Source of the DNA: Pyrenochaeta sp. MPI-SDFR-AT-0127
Lineage: Eukaryota > Ascomycota > Dothideomycetes > Pleosporales > Cucurbitariaceae
Reading direction: 5' to 3'
DNA length: 64,000 nucleotides
Assembly: GCA_020747015.1 (NCBI GenBank)
Contig: JAGTJM010000041.1
Location: 186,001-250,000, forward strand
Below, in pieces: positions 9,855 to 22,223 of the stretch (positions are counted from its first letter, which is position 1; every line of letters starts with the position of its first letter). Both the position numbers and the translations under genes were made by a program. The notes under the pieces are model-generated. The model searched no databases, was not told the origin of the DNA, and saw nothing but the letters and a program-made list of their open reading frames with translations.

Positions 9855-11771
9855 ATGCGCGGATCTTTGCTTGTAGGGTACCTCGCCGCAGCGAAACTGA
9901 TTGTCGCGAAAGGTCCGTTTCTCCAACAAATCAGCTCGACGCAATGGATTTTTGGCAATGATTTGTGGAACGTGACACAAGGCTCTGTATACGCGACCAA
10001 ACTCCAGTACCAAGGCTCGGATGCTGTCGGTAGTGCAGTCGGTCACTATGCTGGATACGGTACGACACACCCCACACCCATTATGTGACTCCACTAACTG
10101 GACGCCTTCGTCAGACGGCGAGGCCAACTTCAAATATACTTCAGCAAGCATTGTCTCCAACAGTTCAAAGTTCCTCGACATCAGCTTCTCCTCTTCTTAC
10201 GGGGACCTGCACTGGGTCATCTACCCCAAACTTGCAGGCGCGTATCAGTATTTTGTTAACAAGGCGCTGCCGGATATCTCTATTTTTCGGACGTTATGGC
10301 GTTTGAATCCAGATCGCTTCACACACGGCTACACAACTACCAAGGATGCACCGCTCCCAGATTGGTCACTCTATGCGAATGCAACGGAGGTACAAGACGA
10401 GACGTTCCAGACCACCGACGGTTCGTAAGTAATATGTGGATGGCAACGAAAATATTGGAGGGAGCTGATTTCACCTGTACAGTTACATTACCAAGTACGA
10501 TTTCGCCAATTACGTGCGCGAACGAGATTTTGTTGGAGTCTATGGCGACAAGATAGGCTCCTGGTACATTCACCCGTCAAATGAGTATCAGCCCGGTAAT
10601 CATCTAAGTCAAACTTTGACTGTAAGCCTGAAGATCTCAAAATGTGAACATGAGGAAGCGAAGGTGACATGCTCTAGGTACATCGCGAATCTGCCACTGG
10701 CGATGCCGTGCAGCTCAACGTCGTCCAAGACACTTCGCATTTCCGCCTTGGTATCAAGACACCCCAGCCAGTAGGGAAAATATGGGGTCCTTGGTTATGG
10801 TATCTTGTCAGTCGAGCCACCTAATTCACGTCCGCAAAGGCACCTAACAAGCCATTCAGAATAATGGTTCAATCCACGACGCACGTAAGCGCACCATAGT
10901 TGAGCGCAAAAGATGGCCTTATGCATTTCTGAATGATACTGAATATCAGTCCCGTGGTAATATAAAGGGTAAGATCCTGCTTTCTGATGGGAGACCTGGT
11001 GCAGGAGCAGCAATCTTCCTTGGCGACACAAAAACTTCCAATCGCCTATTAGCACAGGGCTCTAATTATTATTATACGACATACGCCGACGACTCTGGGA
11101 AATTCTCTTTTGACAATGTACGCAGCGGGAAGTACGGACTATATGCATGGTCTAATGGTGGCGCCCTCGCGGACGTGTACACCAACTTCACAACCAATAA
11201 TGTTAGCATCACTAATGGCAAGACCAACAATCTGCGCACACTCATATGGAATGTGCCAACAGGCCGTACGTCCATTTTTCAGATTGGAGCTTTTGATAAA
11301 AAGGCGCTCGGGTTCACCTACGGCGGCACCCCAAATCAGCACGGCCTGACTGAGAAGGTTCCCGCAAATCTGACCTTCATCGTTGGAAAGTCTAAGGTCT
11401 CGGACTGGTACTACGCCTCTTCTAAGCTCGGATCGTGGGAAATAATCTTCAATGCCAAACATCCTGGTGGTAGCGCGACCGCCTTGCTCTCCGTATCTCT
11501 AGCCGGTTACTCCCAGAGTACCGCGCTCACAATCTATCTGAATGGTAACACAACAATTGGCACGATCAACAAGAATATTTTCACGAGTGATCCAGCAGTG
11601 TATCGCTCTGGTACATCAAGTGGAGAATGGCGGTTTGTACAGTACGAAATTCCGACCTTCCAGTTGCGCGATGGAGCGAATGTATTAAGCTTCACCACTG
11701 ATAGATATACGCAGTGGCGTGGTATTTTATGGGACAGTATAATTTTGGAGTGGGTGAAGATAAATTCGTAA
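9855..11771 (+). CDS. Rhamnogalacturonan lyase, polysaccharide lyase family 4
   Basis: Secreted enzyme that cleaves the rhamnose-galacturonate backbone of pectin (rhamnogalacturonan I) by beta-elimination. Five exons: 9855..10059, 10115..10424, 10483..10621, 10678..10806, 10860..11771. They total 1695 bases and 564 residues, and all splice sites are GT..AG and in phase. The start at 9855 gives a hydrophobic signal peptide (MRGSLLVGYLAAAKLIVAKG). PL4 blocks: IFGNDLWNVT, GDLHWVIYPKLAGAYQYFVN, FRTLWRLNPDRFTHG, VYGDKIGSWYIHP, KIWGPWLWYL, the middle-domain SRGNIKGKILLSDGRP, and the C-terminal sugar-binding-like domain ending RGILWDSIILEW. Length is slightly short for the rglB-like group (about 650 residues from memory) but all domains are present. 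It sits 0.9 kb upstream of a polygalacturonase on the same strand. Confidence 0.94.
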
Positions 11772-12684
11772 GTTATGGGCAGACGTTCTAAATCTCGGTG
11801 TACTCTTGAATGAAGAGCGCGTAGGGGGATAAGGAATGGTAGAACCTTGATTCTCAATGTAAACAAGACAAAGAACGCTGAGAGACTCAGCGTAATATTT
11901 CACCTGTTCGATATAGTGGCTACTGTCTAATGAGACTATATCCGTAGTAGTGCGCGTTTATGTACAGTGCCTCTGACCTCAAAGGCTTCGGAAGGCATTT
12001 CGAAGATCATTTGAGTAATGTGGAAATAGTGATTGGCTACTACAATGTACAGCTTGACGCAATAGACAGATTCGACAAAGTAATATAATCCGAGGCATGG
12101 TAGCGACTAAAGTGGTTGCAGAGTTTCCTAGGACTGTTTTCAACCAGAAACTGCTGACTTTTGCCAGCACTTCCTGACCCGCCGGAGAATTCTGGCCCCA
12201 GAATCCCGGTAATTCACCGGCTAGCAATATATTTGCCGACGCCACGCCAGCGTTTCCCCAGATTCCCCGCACAAGACACCAGTAATTTCGTAAAGGACCC
12301 GAACCTTCATTGGTGGAAAGAAAAACCCCTAGAATGGGCTCTTTTCGAGTCCTTAAAAGCGAATCTTGCTGTCACTTGATCAGGCACACTACAATGTAAA
12401 CAGTACAAGCGCATCCTCGAATGACCTCGGCTCTCTATGATATCTACGTGAAAGCACACCTGAATGGAGGACTTAGGAGTAGAATTTCATATCCACCATG
12501 GAGAATTTATCTCTTCAATAATGAGAACGCGTCATTCGTTGTGTGAGCTAGGCCTTGAGGGCTGAGCGACAGTCCTTAATTCATATTCGCACAAGTATAA
12601 GATGTAACAAGCATTCGAGCCAAGCAGCCAAGCACTACTCTCAAGCAATCAAGCACTCTTCGTCAATCTCAAGCCGTTTCCACA
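11772..12684. other. Intergenic and promoter region of the polygalacturonase
   Basis: No gene seen. Just before the GH28 start, 12615-12665, there is a short run of AAGCA-type repeats (CAAGCAGCCAAGCAC) that could be 5' leader sequence. Confidence 0.35.
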
Positions 12685-13993
12685 ATGGTTGCCTTAACTC
12701 TTGGCATTTTGGTCTCATCCCTCGTAGCGTCTGCTGTCGCGATCCCTGCACCAGAGCCTCAAATCACCCCTGCGCCCAAGCCGGAGATCGCCAAACGTGC
12801 CACCAGTTGCACGTTCTCGGGTTCAGCAGGTGCTGCCTCTGCATCCAAGTCCGCCACGTCATGTGCTACTATCGTTCTCTCCAATGTCGCTGTGCCTTCT
12901 GGTACTACACTAGATCTCTCTGGTCTCGCTGATGGAACCACTGTCATCTTCCAGGGAACAACCACTTGGGGTTATAAAGAGTGGGCAGGACCTCTTCTCA
13001 ATATTGGTGGGAATAAGATTACAGTCCAAGGAGCTTCAGGAAGCGTTCTTAATCCTGACGGCGCGCGTTGGTGGGATGGCAAGGGAGGGAATGGTGGCAA
13101 AACAAAGCCTAAATTTTTCTCTGCACACGACCTTACGGACTCCACGATCACCAACCTGAATATTAAGAACACACCTGTCCAAGCTGTCAGTATCGCTGGC
13201 TGCAACGGCCTTACTATCACTGGCATGACTATCGACGACTCTGCTGGTGATTCCGGAGCACTTGGTCATAATACTGATGGTTTTGATATTGGAACTAGCT
13301 CGAATGTTATTATTGATGGAGCAAAGGTGTATAATCAGGATGACTGTGTCGCTGTCAACTCTGGAACAGTAAGTCGCTGAGCTTTATATACTTTGAACAG
13401 TATCTGACAATATGACAAGAGCATCACATTCCAGAATGGACTCTGCTCTGGCGGGCATGGGCTGTCCATAGGTTCAGTCGGCGGTCGATCGGACAATACT
13501 GTTGACACCGTAACTTTTTACAATAGCCAAGTCACCAAATCCACCAATGGTAAGTCCCCCCATACGCTCAACATGTGATAGAATGACTAAATCGTTACTC
13601 AAGGCATCCGCATCAAGGCCTCGGTAGGTGACACAGGCAAGATAAATAAAGTCACCTACAATAAAATTACTCTCTCCTCTATTTCCAAGTATGTCTCGAT
13701 CTTGCATCTCTACCTGCGTGTTACTAATCATTATTAGGTACGGTATCCTCATCGAGCAGAACTACGACGGTGGTGATCTGAAAGGCACTGCCGGGACAGG
13801 TATCCCAATTACTGGCTTGACTATTGAAAATATCACCGGGACTGGTGCCGTGTCCAGTAGCGGCTATGATGTTGTTATTACCTGTGGTAGTAGCAGCTCA
13901 TGTACTGGTTGGACATGGAGCAACGTTGCTGTTACTGGCGGGAAGACCTACGGTAGTTGCACCAATGTGCCGAGCGTAACCAAGTGCTCCTAG
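12685..13993 (+). CDS. Endopolygalacturonase, GH28
   Basis: Secreted right-handed beta-helix enzyme hydrolysing homogalacturonan. Exons 12685..13368, 13420..13549, 13604..13688 and 13738..13993 total 1155 bases and 384 residues. Residues 1-20 form a signal peptide; a Pro-rich propeptide ends at a Kex2-type Lys-Arg (37-38). All GH28 active-site signatures are present: NTD 196-198, the Asp pair in QDDC (219-220), GHG 240-242 within SGGHGLSIGSVGG, and RIK 274-276. The C-terminus has the usual paired cysteines (ITCGSSSSCTGW and SCTNVPSVTKC). Introns are 49-54 bases. Length is normal for fungal endo-PGs. With the PL4 gene it covers both the smooth and the hairy regions of pectin. Confidence 0.96.
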
Positions 13994-14800
13994 GCACTAG
14001 AAAGGACAAAAATATCAGAATAGCGAGAGTAGTCTAACAATTCTTGCTCCCTGTGAGCAAGACAGTGTAATCGGTATCCCTGTTTTGAAATTGCACCACC
14101 GGCCTCTAGCCTGCCGCTCCGAAAACAATGGTTGCTCTTGCGTGCAGAGAATCGCCAACTGTGAGATCAACGGAAGCTTCAGCACCTCTGAACGTCGCTT
14201 CGTGCGAGTTCGGTACTCTTAATCAACTTTGTTTGATCAATCTATACGTTTTAATCTCCATAAAAGGTTTACCTTGAAACGTAGGTTTGGTCGGAAGTGG
14301 AGAGCAAAGCGCTCAGGAAGTGGCGGAATGCTGCGAAGCATGGACGCCCGGATATTTTCGGTATGAAAATTGCAAACCTCATCCAAAAGTCACGTCACAC
14401 CTGTAAAGCCTTCAGTCTTCTTGGTCCGGAAGCAACGAGCCGCCATGCTCAGCGCGCTCAGCACAGATTATGGTGAAGAGCGCGGGTGGTACAACAGCGG
14501 TCATGCCGGCCAATGCCCCCGTTTGTGGAAAGGCGTATGGAACGATGCTGTTATGGGGATGAATTCAGGTCGATGACGAATACTTTATGACAGGATATCC
14601 ATTAGCTCTAGTGCTTGCAAAATCCGGAACTGGCTTCGTTCGCTCCTACTATACTGTTGGATGCGGAGACATTTCACCATCAGTGCTTGACAGAATGACC
14701 ATAACTGTGTAATGCCTACCTATAATCCCTGTTTAATTACCAATTATAGTGTTGGACGGATTACATGGGTTCGCGAAGTATGAACCTTGATTACAGGCGG
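13994..14800. other. Downstream spacer of the polygalacturonase
   Basis: No gene, RNA or repeat recognised between the GH28 stop and MITE copy B. Confidence 0.35.
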
Positions 14801-15007
14801 ACAATTGTCAGAACAGCTAAGAGCTAGCGGCATAGGCTTGCGAGCCGTGCTGTGCGCAAGGCTGAGAACAGCTTGTGCGCAAGGTTGAGATCAACCTTGG
14901 TTGACAATAAGTACTGTTCTGTACGGCGTGATCAGTGATGACTGATCACTGCTGACCTTTTTGGTTTTGCATGGCGCAGCGGTACAGACCTGCGTCCTGA
15001 CAACAAT
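14801..15007 (-). mobile_element. MITE copy B with target site duplication
   Basis: Inverted copy of the element at 8776..8951: 197 bp at 14806..15002. It starts TGTCAGAAC (one G-to-A change from the other terminus) and ends GTCCTGACA. The target duplication is ACAAT on both sides (14801-14805 and 15003-15007), different from copy A, so the two copies inserted independently. It is about 21 bp longer than copy A near one end and otherwise nearly identical. A few transitions, including two G-to-A in the first 20 bases, could be mild RIP. Confidence 0.9.
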
Positions 15008-15816
15008 CTCACGAGTTTAGTGATAAAGTACTACAATGCTATGTACATCCGTCTCCTAGACCTCAGATGTAGCGCGTTGGTTTCATTGGAGCAAGTCCCG
15101 GCACGTTTAAGAGAGAAGTTTCAGGCGCGATGATTTTAAACTATTCGAAAGGGAAAAGACAAGAAGGCATGAGATAAGAAGGATAGAATGAGATATACAG
15201 GTTTAGGGTAATATTACAAAGCGACCGAAACTACAATATACCTTCTACTTCGAAGATGGACTTGAATTACAAAAGACGCCAACATAGTTGAGTTGTAGAA
15301 GGGTGAAATGGGGTTCTCCGATCTGAATCTCAGTTATGCGGGAATGCTATCGAACTTGAACTGAGTGGCACAAGGATTTCTTGTACCGAAGTGACATTTG
15401 TCCGGGTCGGGTTGGGTATGAATTCAAGTGTTATGAGTCAGTTTATTAATAAATTCGATGTCTGGCAATCTTTGGAAGAGGGAAGAGTAGCGTTTGCTGC
15501 GATAGAATGTAGCCAGTAGCTTGCAGCATAGTTGGGGCATGTGGAGATCAATGCATACATGTTTCTGTTAACCAGTTGTTGCTTCACAACAGAAGCGTTC
15601 ATTTGGCTGAAGTCTGGTAGATCTAAAGTAAGTTCGTAGTACGAGCGATCGAAGTGCAAAGCGATTTGTCTTGTGGTCTGTAGATCTTCTCATCATATAA
15701 TATACCACTACTATCTGCAAAGATTTAATGAAGAAATAGGAATGTAGACTACAACGTTCAATCACTAAACAGTGTGCACTTTACGACCTGGCTATGTCAC
15801 AATACTAGTGTTTGAT
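15008..15816. other. Downstream spacer of the Zn2Cys6 regulator
   Basis: No gene supported; only short overlapping frames. Confidence 0.35.
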
Positions 15817-17298
15817 TTATGCTGCAAGTGCATAACACCCAGTCATAGCATACACAGTCCAGTAATCAGTGTCTGGATTAATCCTCGAAACTTCAGAGAT
15901 TTCTTTCGCTACCATCAAATTTCCTGCCTCAGCGATATGCAGCATGATATTCTGGATCCAATGCTGCATGCGATGGTCTGCAGACAGCTGACTCGCGAGA
16001 AAGAGCGGCGTGAGCAAAGTGTTACACTGCAGCTTTTGCAGCGGCGAGAAGTTACTCGAGTTCTCATCTCGAGCATTTGGGAGAATAAACTGCGGCGCCG
16101 ATGCGCAGATTCGATGAGTAATTTGGCGAAAGGTGTCCGATGCTTTAACTTTAAAGCGAGAGTTATAACCATCTGGGTACGCTCGCAGAATGCTATATAG
16201 CTCAAGACGCATCATTCGGATAGCGTTCCAGGTTTGGGTTATAGAGTGATCTGGGTAGATATCGTAGTAGTTGTCGAAAACATAAGGATGATTATCGGTA
16301 AGAAATACACGGCGGATAGCACAAGATTGAAGCAGTGCCATATCTAGGTTATTGAGTCGACTGTCCAATCCTTTTACCCGCTGAGCGAGAACCGTTGTGC
16401 AATTATGACCTCCATTGCGGATGCTCTCTCGAAGATTCACGACATCTACTACGAGTGCAGTAAAGTCCCATTCAAGGTCGCCCATAGAGCTGTCAAGTCT
16501 TTTCCGTAGAGATATCAATTCAGCTGGAATGGGGACGTTGTTCACTCCGCAGCTAATCATGAGTTTGATCGCCACACGACTACTCAGCTTGCAGGCGATC
16601 GAGCCTGAGAGGCCCCCGGAACCACGTGAGCTGACTAAAGACATTGCGCCCTGAATGTGACTCATCCAAGAAGCTGACCTTCGAGGATCTCGGTTGACCA
16701 TTTTCTCATAGAGATCAAGCAACAACACAGACTGGAGTGCCTCATCACTGGCACACATGCCAGGAACTTGCAGGCTCCGACGTAACTTCTTAATAGCGAT
16801 TACGTATTGTAGCCTTGCTGACTTCAGTAATTCCCAACTATTGAGCTGAGTGGACATCAAGGCGAGACTGACAGTATCGATGCTTGCCGACAGAATACCT
16901 GAAACGGAAGCACGAGAATATAGAGGGATCAGAGCGTCGCAACTTCGTGAAAGCCGAGAGACGTAAATAGAAAAGAAAGCTTCACGGGAACGAACATCCC
17001 ATCCAGGCTGCAATGCAGCAGACTCCACCCTTGTGCGGGCAAGTTGACGGCCTGTGACTTTTTGCTCCACTGCGTGAGATTCATCACGGAAGGCTAGCTC
17101 TATCGGGTCACGGAAGCCGTGACAACGTATTTTTGCTCTTTCGCACTGGCCACAGCCCTCTATTCGCAGGTCGCACTAAATGATGAACGTCAGTACTCTG
17201 ATTTGATAGTACGCCAAATATCTCTGCCCTAGACGTACGCGAAGCTTTCGCTTCCTGCACGGGAAGCAGTCTTTGGAAGGCCGGCCTCGATTGACCAT
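15817..17298 (-). CDS. Zn2Cys6 fungal transcription factor
   Basis: Nuclear binuclear-zinc-cluster regulator of 472 residues. Exon 1 is 17298..17239, intron 17238..17176 (63 bases) and exon 2 17175..15817; total 1419 bases. The ATG at 17298 gives MVNRGRPSKDCFPCRKRKLR, and splicing completes the cluster with CDLRIEGCGQCERAKIRCHG. Ligands are Cys 11, 14, 21, 28, 31 and 38 in exact C-x2-C-x6-C-x6-C-x2-C-x6-C spacing. The motif is followed by the family-typical GFRDPIELAFRDES and a helical C-terminal regulatory domain of the type common in fungal regulators (Fungal_trans_2-like). It is intact. It is oriented like the reductase at 17951..18992 and lies between that gene and the pectinase pair, so it could regulate either; the sequence does not say which. 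Confidence 0.93.
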
Positions 17299-17950
17299 CG
17301 CTGGTCTCGTCTTGTTGTGGGTCGTGATGTGGGAAACATTGACGAACGGCGCGAAACAATGGGACGAGCAAGAACAAAAAGGTCACGTGAATAGTTGCGG
17401 AGAAACCCGTGAAACTCGTGGCGTCTCATGCAGTCCGGAAGGCTAGCCTGTTCAAGAAGGAAGACCTCTACTTAATAAGCCACTATGCGTAAAAGATATC
17501 AACGGTCCGAAGCACAAACTCCTCTCCGGATCTTGCACCCATATCTGGCCATCTGTTCACTTAGGTTATTCAGTCCAGTGTAGTAGTCATCGTTGTACTC
17601 AGGATTGATGGGTTCTGCACCAATAGCAAGGAGGTTCCTGGTACCGGCCGTATGACTATGATGTCATGACTTGATTACTTTTGTCACCAATCTCACATTC
17701 CTTGAGTTCGGATTTGGCATGGGCACATACCTAAATGTAGGTGACAGAACATCTTGTGGTTGTTTGAGTCTATTGAAGGACGGACCTTGCTTTGATGTGG
17801 AGAATGACCCAGAATAACAATTGGGTCGTCTTTGAGCTCGACAACAGCCTATCGCATGACCAAGGAGCTGTGAAGATGCATGATTATCCCAAGAATGTTG
17901 TAATAAAATTTAACAATATACTACTATAGTCAATGCCTCTTCACATGCTT
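17299..17950. other. Spacer between the regulator and the reductase
   Basis: No gene seen. It holds the promoter of the Zn2Cys6 gene and the 3' region of the reductase. Confidence 0.35.
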
Positions 17951-18992
17951 TTAGGCCTTTACTTCCAAAAGAGATTTGACTGTGTCAACAACACAGTCCT
18001 CCAAGGGCTTGAATGGTATGCCTAGAATCTGTTTCATAGGCGTGTTGTCAACCACGAAGGTGTGGGATACGTTCGGGGTATTGATTTGTTCCGGAAGCTT
18101 ATCAATCAGCTCAGGAAAATTTTCCTTGATTAATCTCGCAATTTCTCCGTTACTATATGGTCCTGCAGCAGCAAGAAACCGTTGTCCAGCAGCTTCTGGG
18201 ACCTCCATCGCACGAACATGAGCGAGCGCGACATCCCTCACATCTACCCACTGGAATGAGTTGGGGGAAATGCCTGACTTCATTTTGCCCTGTATCATAT
18301 CCCTGAATACAGCGTTCGAGGTGTTGACATTGTCAAGAGATTTCAGACGATAAGTCGCAGGACCAAATACCATGACAGGGTTTATCGTTGAAAGAGTGAA
18401 GTTTGGCTTTTCATTGTTAATAAAATCCCAGGCAGCTTTCTCCGCAAATTTCTTGCTCCCTACGTATGCCATTTGGCCATCCGAAAGAGCTTGTTCCATT
18501 GTTATTGGATTCCAGTTGTTGGAGGTGTATACAGGTATGGCTTCTTGGAAACTTAGGACAGCGGCAAAGGAGGAGGTAATAACGACGCGTTTGACAGATG
18601 GAGCGTAGTCTTTAATTGCTCGAAGTATTTCCGTAGTTCCCATGATGGCAGGATCGATCATGTCCCTCTTTAGATTTTCTGCATGATAGTGGAAGGGGCT
18701 AGCCATATGCACAACAGCTTCGAACTGAGGTTCTGACTGGACAGCCTTATCGAAAGCTCCTGGACGTGCCATGTCCTCGACGATGGTATACGAGAGTTTG
18801 TCTGAAATCTCAGGGTAGCCTTCCAGGCATTCTTTTCCCTTCTCATCGCTTCGTACTGTAGTTACGACGGTATGCCTGCGGATCTTTAGTAAAATTCCAA
18901 CCTAGGTTGTGGTGTGCAAACCCGTGTTTGAGCAGGGTGTCAAGACAGTGCTTGCCAATGAAGCCGCTGCTACCGGTAAGGAGAACTTTCAT
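17951..18992 (-). CDS. NAD(P)-dependent reductase, extended SDR, GRE2/ketoreductase-like
   Basis: Cytosolic extended short-chain dehydrogenase/reductase of the GRE2 / dihydroflavonol reductase-like group, reducing aldehydes or ketones. Exon 1 18992..18922, intron 18921..18876 (46 bases, TTACTAAAG branch site) and exon 2 18875..17951 give 996 bases and 331 residues. The N-terminus MKVLLTGSSGFIGKH carries the TGxxGxxG nucleotide-binding motif, and splicing restores the strand HTVVTTVRS. Catalytic residues appear as ITSS (about 124-127) and Tyr161-x3-Lys165 (YVGSK). INPVMVFGP and WVDVRDVALAHVRA are typical of the family. Length and domains are complete. Substrate is unknown; this class occurs both in general aldehyde detoxification and in secondary metabolism. 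Confidence 0.92.
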
Positions 18993-21900
18993 GATGCTTC
19001 CACTCGAATACGACTTTGTATATCACTGTTGTGTGAGTATGGTAGCTAAAGTTGCTTTCTGCGTAAAGCTTTGAACAGGAAAAGCGCAAATATAGACAGA
19101 AATTATCTGCTACACGAAAGCCCGACTAGCTTAATGAGCACAGCTCTTGAATGGGCCGAATCCTCGTCCAATGTCGCTAGCGGGCCATCTCCACAATTTA
19201 AGCGGTTCAACATCCATAAAGCGTTGTTGTTAGTATGACTAGGGCCGTCCTTCGTATTTCCAAGTGCATATCAGCCATATGTTACATGGTATGGCTGAAA
19301 TACTACGACTATTTATTAGACACGGAATATTGACTCCTGTATCTGACTAGCACTAACCCCTACTAAGTGTATCTTAGGGTACCTCTAATGCAACGCTAAT
19401 GCATAACATGTATAAGGCGTATAAGTTTGGCCCGGAGTTGCACCGTGGGTACGGTATTGGAAGAGCAGCTTACGGTAACGTCAGCATAAGATTTATAGGC
19501 CTAGTTAGTGTTGTGTACGCAACTACTAGGGTTAAGTCTCGCTTTTTATTCAGGCAACAAGGATTCCTATTGCGTACCGCATGAATGGCGATTTCTGCCG
19601 CAAAAGAAGCCACCACTCACACATCACAGCGACTCCCCACTGGTGTATGTACTGCTTACGTACGGAGTGGTGCATAATGGAAGATATTTATTACATAAAA
19701 ATACAATAACTTCTCGGCTTGTTGTGAATTACAAAAAGATTCCCGAGTTGGGTTAAAATCGGGCGAGGTTCGTTAGCACTAAAAGTGGCAACAATCGCCC
19801 TGCCCACTAACATCGCACCGAGGGCTTTAACACGAGGGGTCTCAACCGCGTTAAGACCGGTAGTACGTCATCGCCGGGTTAATGGCTTCAACGATGAGGT
19901 GGGCACTCTTAATCGACACGCTGAAGTTCTCGTCTACAATACCATACGCTTCTGCTAAAGTGCAACCACGATACGGACTGTCACTTCCGAAGACTCCATT
20001 TAGCTGTCGACACCAATTAAAATAGCCGTATTGTTATCAATATGATATATTTGGTGCGTTCCACGGCGGCCTTTGCATGTGTTGGATTTGAGTAGAGCGA
20101 ATTCTTTACAGCCCTTTATTAATCAATCATACATCTCTCTATATAGGGCTCAACATGCACAAATAGATCACCTCTTCACAGATTTGAGCACTATATCTCT
20201 TCTTATCGCGAAGTTTTGAAGCTTCTGATCACCTCACGCCCACACGTCCCCCCAATTCGTAACTCTCAACGTCCTTGCAAGTACAGTCTTCAATCTCAAT
20301 GCAAAACCTCGCCAATTAAAAATATGGCTTGTTTACTGCTGAAGTTGGAAACATCTTCCATGATCTCTGCCACTTCCAGTCCGGCAAAAGTCGATCTGAC
20401 TTGTTCCATGCAGTCCCAAATGACAACAGATCCAAAAGCATGGAGAGAAGGGAAGCCCTCTACAGCGTTGGAGTATTTAGTTGTTGACAAACTCTCGGAT
20501 GCCATAATTGCTCCAGCGAACCTGAATCAAGGGCATGCGTTGTGTAGGTAGTAGTCGACGTCGTATATGGCGTCGGGATTGTTCGGAAAAACCACGATAA
20601 CGGTTATGGTTATTGTAAATTCATAGGAATGGAAAGCAGCTATTCTAGTCGAGATAAGAGTACTGCTTGTACTGGAGGTGATAGTAGAGTCTGATAATGA
20701 TGCGGATGAGATACTTTCGAAACGGATGGCACAAGCGCGGCGAGTATTTCTCATATGCCTCCGAGAAAGCCAGTCTGCTCTTGAATGCATCGGGCTATAT
20801 TCCGGATACTTTAGTGCTTTGAGCACCGCCACCTAGCCGCCATAGCACTCTGAGGTGCATCATGGTACGGTCTGGCTGACCAATACAAAATGGTACCAAT
20901 GGACATCAAGCGGAGCAACAGTGCACAGATATGCAGCAGGGATCAGTTTCTACATGCGGAATAGCACGAGCAGGATCAGTTGTGCCGTTCTACAAGCAAA
21001 GCCTAACGTCTTCGCAGGGGTTTTCTCGCACCCAGTCTTCAGAGTCATACATTGAAAAAGGCCCATCACTCAACAATTACATGTTGCTTTTATGCTTCCT
21101 GTTTCTCACTCAGTCATCATTTCAGTCCGCATCATAAAGTCCACTTCTGCAAGGTGTTGCTTGTATCGCTGGGCAATATGCAGCAAAACTCAGATTAACA
21201 AAGTTTACAGCGACCGCTGGTCTAGGCTACGCAGCATGCGTGTGCAAAAAGCGGCTAAATCTAGCAGATGGGACAGCATCCTAGTCGCCCTTTTTAGGTG
21301 TGTGGCGCCAAATTCATTACAGCTGATCTCGAGACGGAATAGCAACCGCTAAGGGTTGTACAAACCCCTGCGTTTGCAAGTAACAGTGGCTTTTCTCAAG
21401 CCATGGACCGTCGATATCTAAGTAATTTTCTCTAAATCTCCTAACGTGTATCCTGTAATGTGCTCGATCATTGCATTCAACGAAATCAATTGGTAGTTAG
21501 TCGCTTAAGCTGTGATGATTAATAATCACAGAGTGGTTTCGCGATATATATATTTCACACAATCGGTTGCCTTATTAGGTAAGTGTCACTATCCTATAGA
21601 CCTCAGTTTCGACGATTGGGTCAATTCCGCCAAGCATTCACATTTTACCACGTTGGACTTGTCTGTGGGTCTGTATACATCAATGTTACATATTCGAAAG
21701 ATTAAAGTTTCTAAGAGCAGGAATAGATACCAACTGAATAGTTGTAGCTAAACAGTCGTAAAATCGCCGTTAAGGCCCGAACCGCCGACTGGAGGTAGGT
21801 AGGCTATTAGGAAATCTATAATAACTCATCCGTCAAGTGCCCTAACGGTTACGGGGTTGAGGGGTTATGGATGCAACCACTCGGTTTCTGTTAGCACCAC

Positions 21901-22200
21901 AACGACTGCTACGACCAGCTTCCGATAAACAGTCTATAGCGATAATAGTATCTGTATAGGCTAACCGTGCCGCAGAAAGAAAGTTGACTGGGCTCATAAC
22001 TATCGTACGGATGCCCCGGGTTAGGTGCAGGTGTTGCAAATATAGAAGAGGGTGCGTGTTGCATTGCTCTAGATTGGATCGATCGTGAAACATCTCGCGG
22101 AGAAACACGACAGCTCCACCACGACCCGAATGGAGCTCGAGGACCTCTTGCGCCTTTACACCTTGTTGTAACCAAAGGCTGTTTCTTCGACCAGATGGCT
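18993..22200. other. Gene-poor stretch with weak coding relics
   Basis: No intact gene. Two short coding-like bits: minus strand about 20035-19851 (GSDSPYRGCTLAEAYG, ending in TAA) and plus strand about 20180-20270 (REVLKLLITSRPHVPP, resembling the sensor segment of NACHT-type NTPases). Both are too short to call. Confidence 0.35.
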
Positions 22201-22223
22201 CACCTCCACATCCACACCTCATC

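Noticed and set aside
8776..15002. A composite transposon carrying both pectinase genes
   Set aside because: The two MITE copies have different target duplications (GTTGG and ACAAT) and no outer shared duplication, so insertion as one unit is not supported.
19851..20035. Minus-strand open stretch of about 60 codons ending NPAMTYYRS
   Set aside because: No start codon, no family motif and no second exon found; could be chance.
20180..20551. NACHT-like LKLLITSRPH peptide on the plus strand
   Set aside because: Only one short motif; no P-loop or repeats nearby, and the downstream frame is not protein-like.
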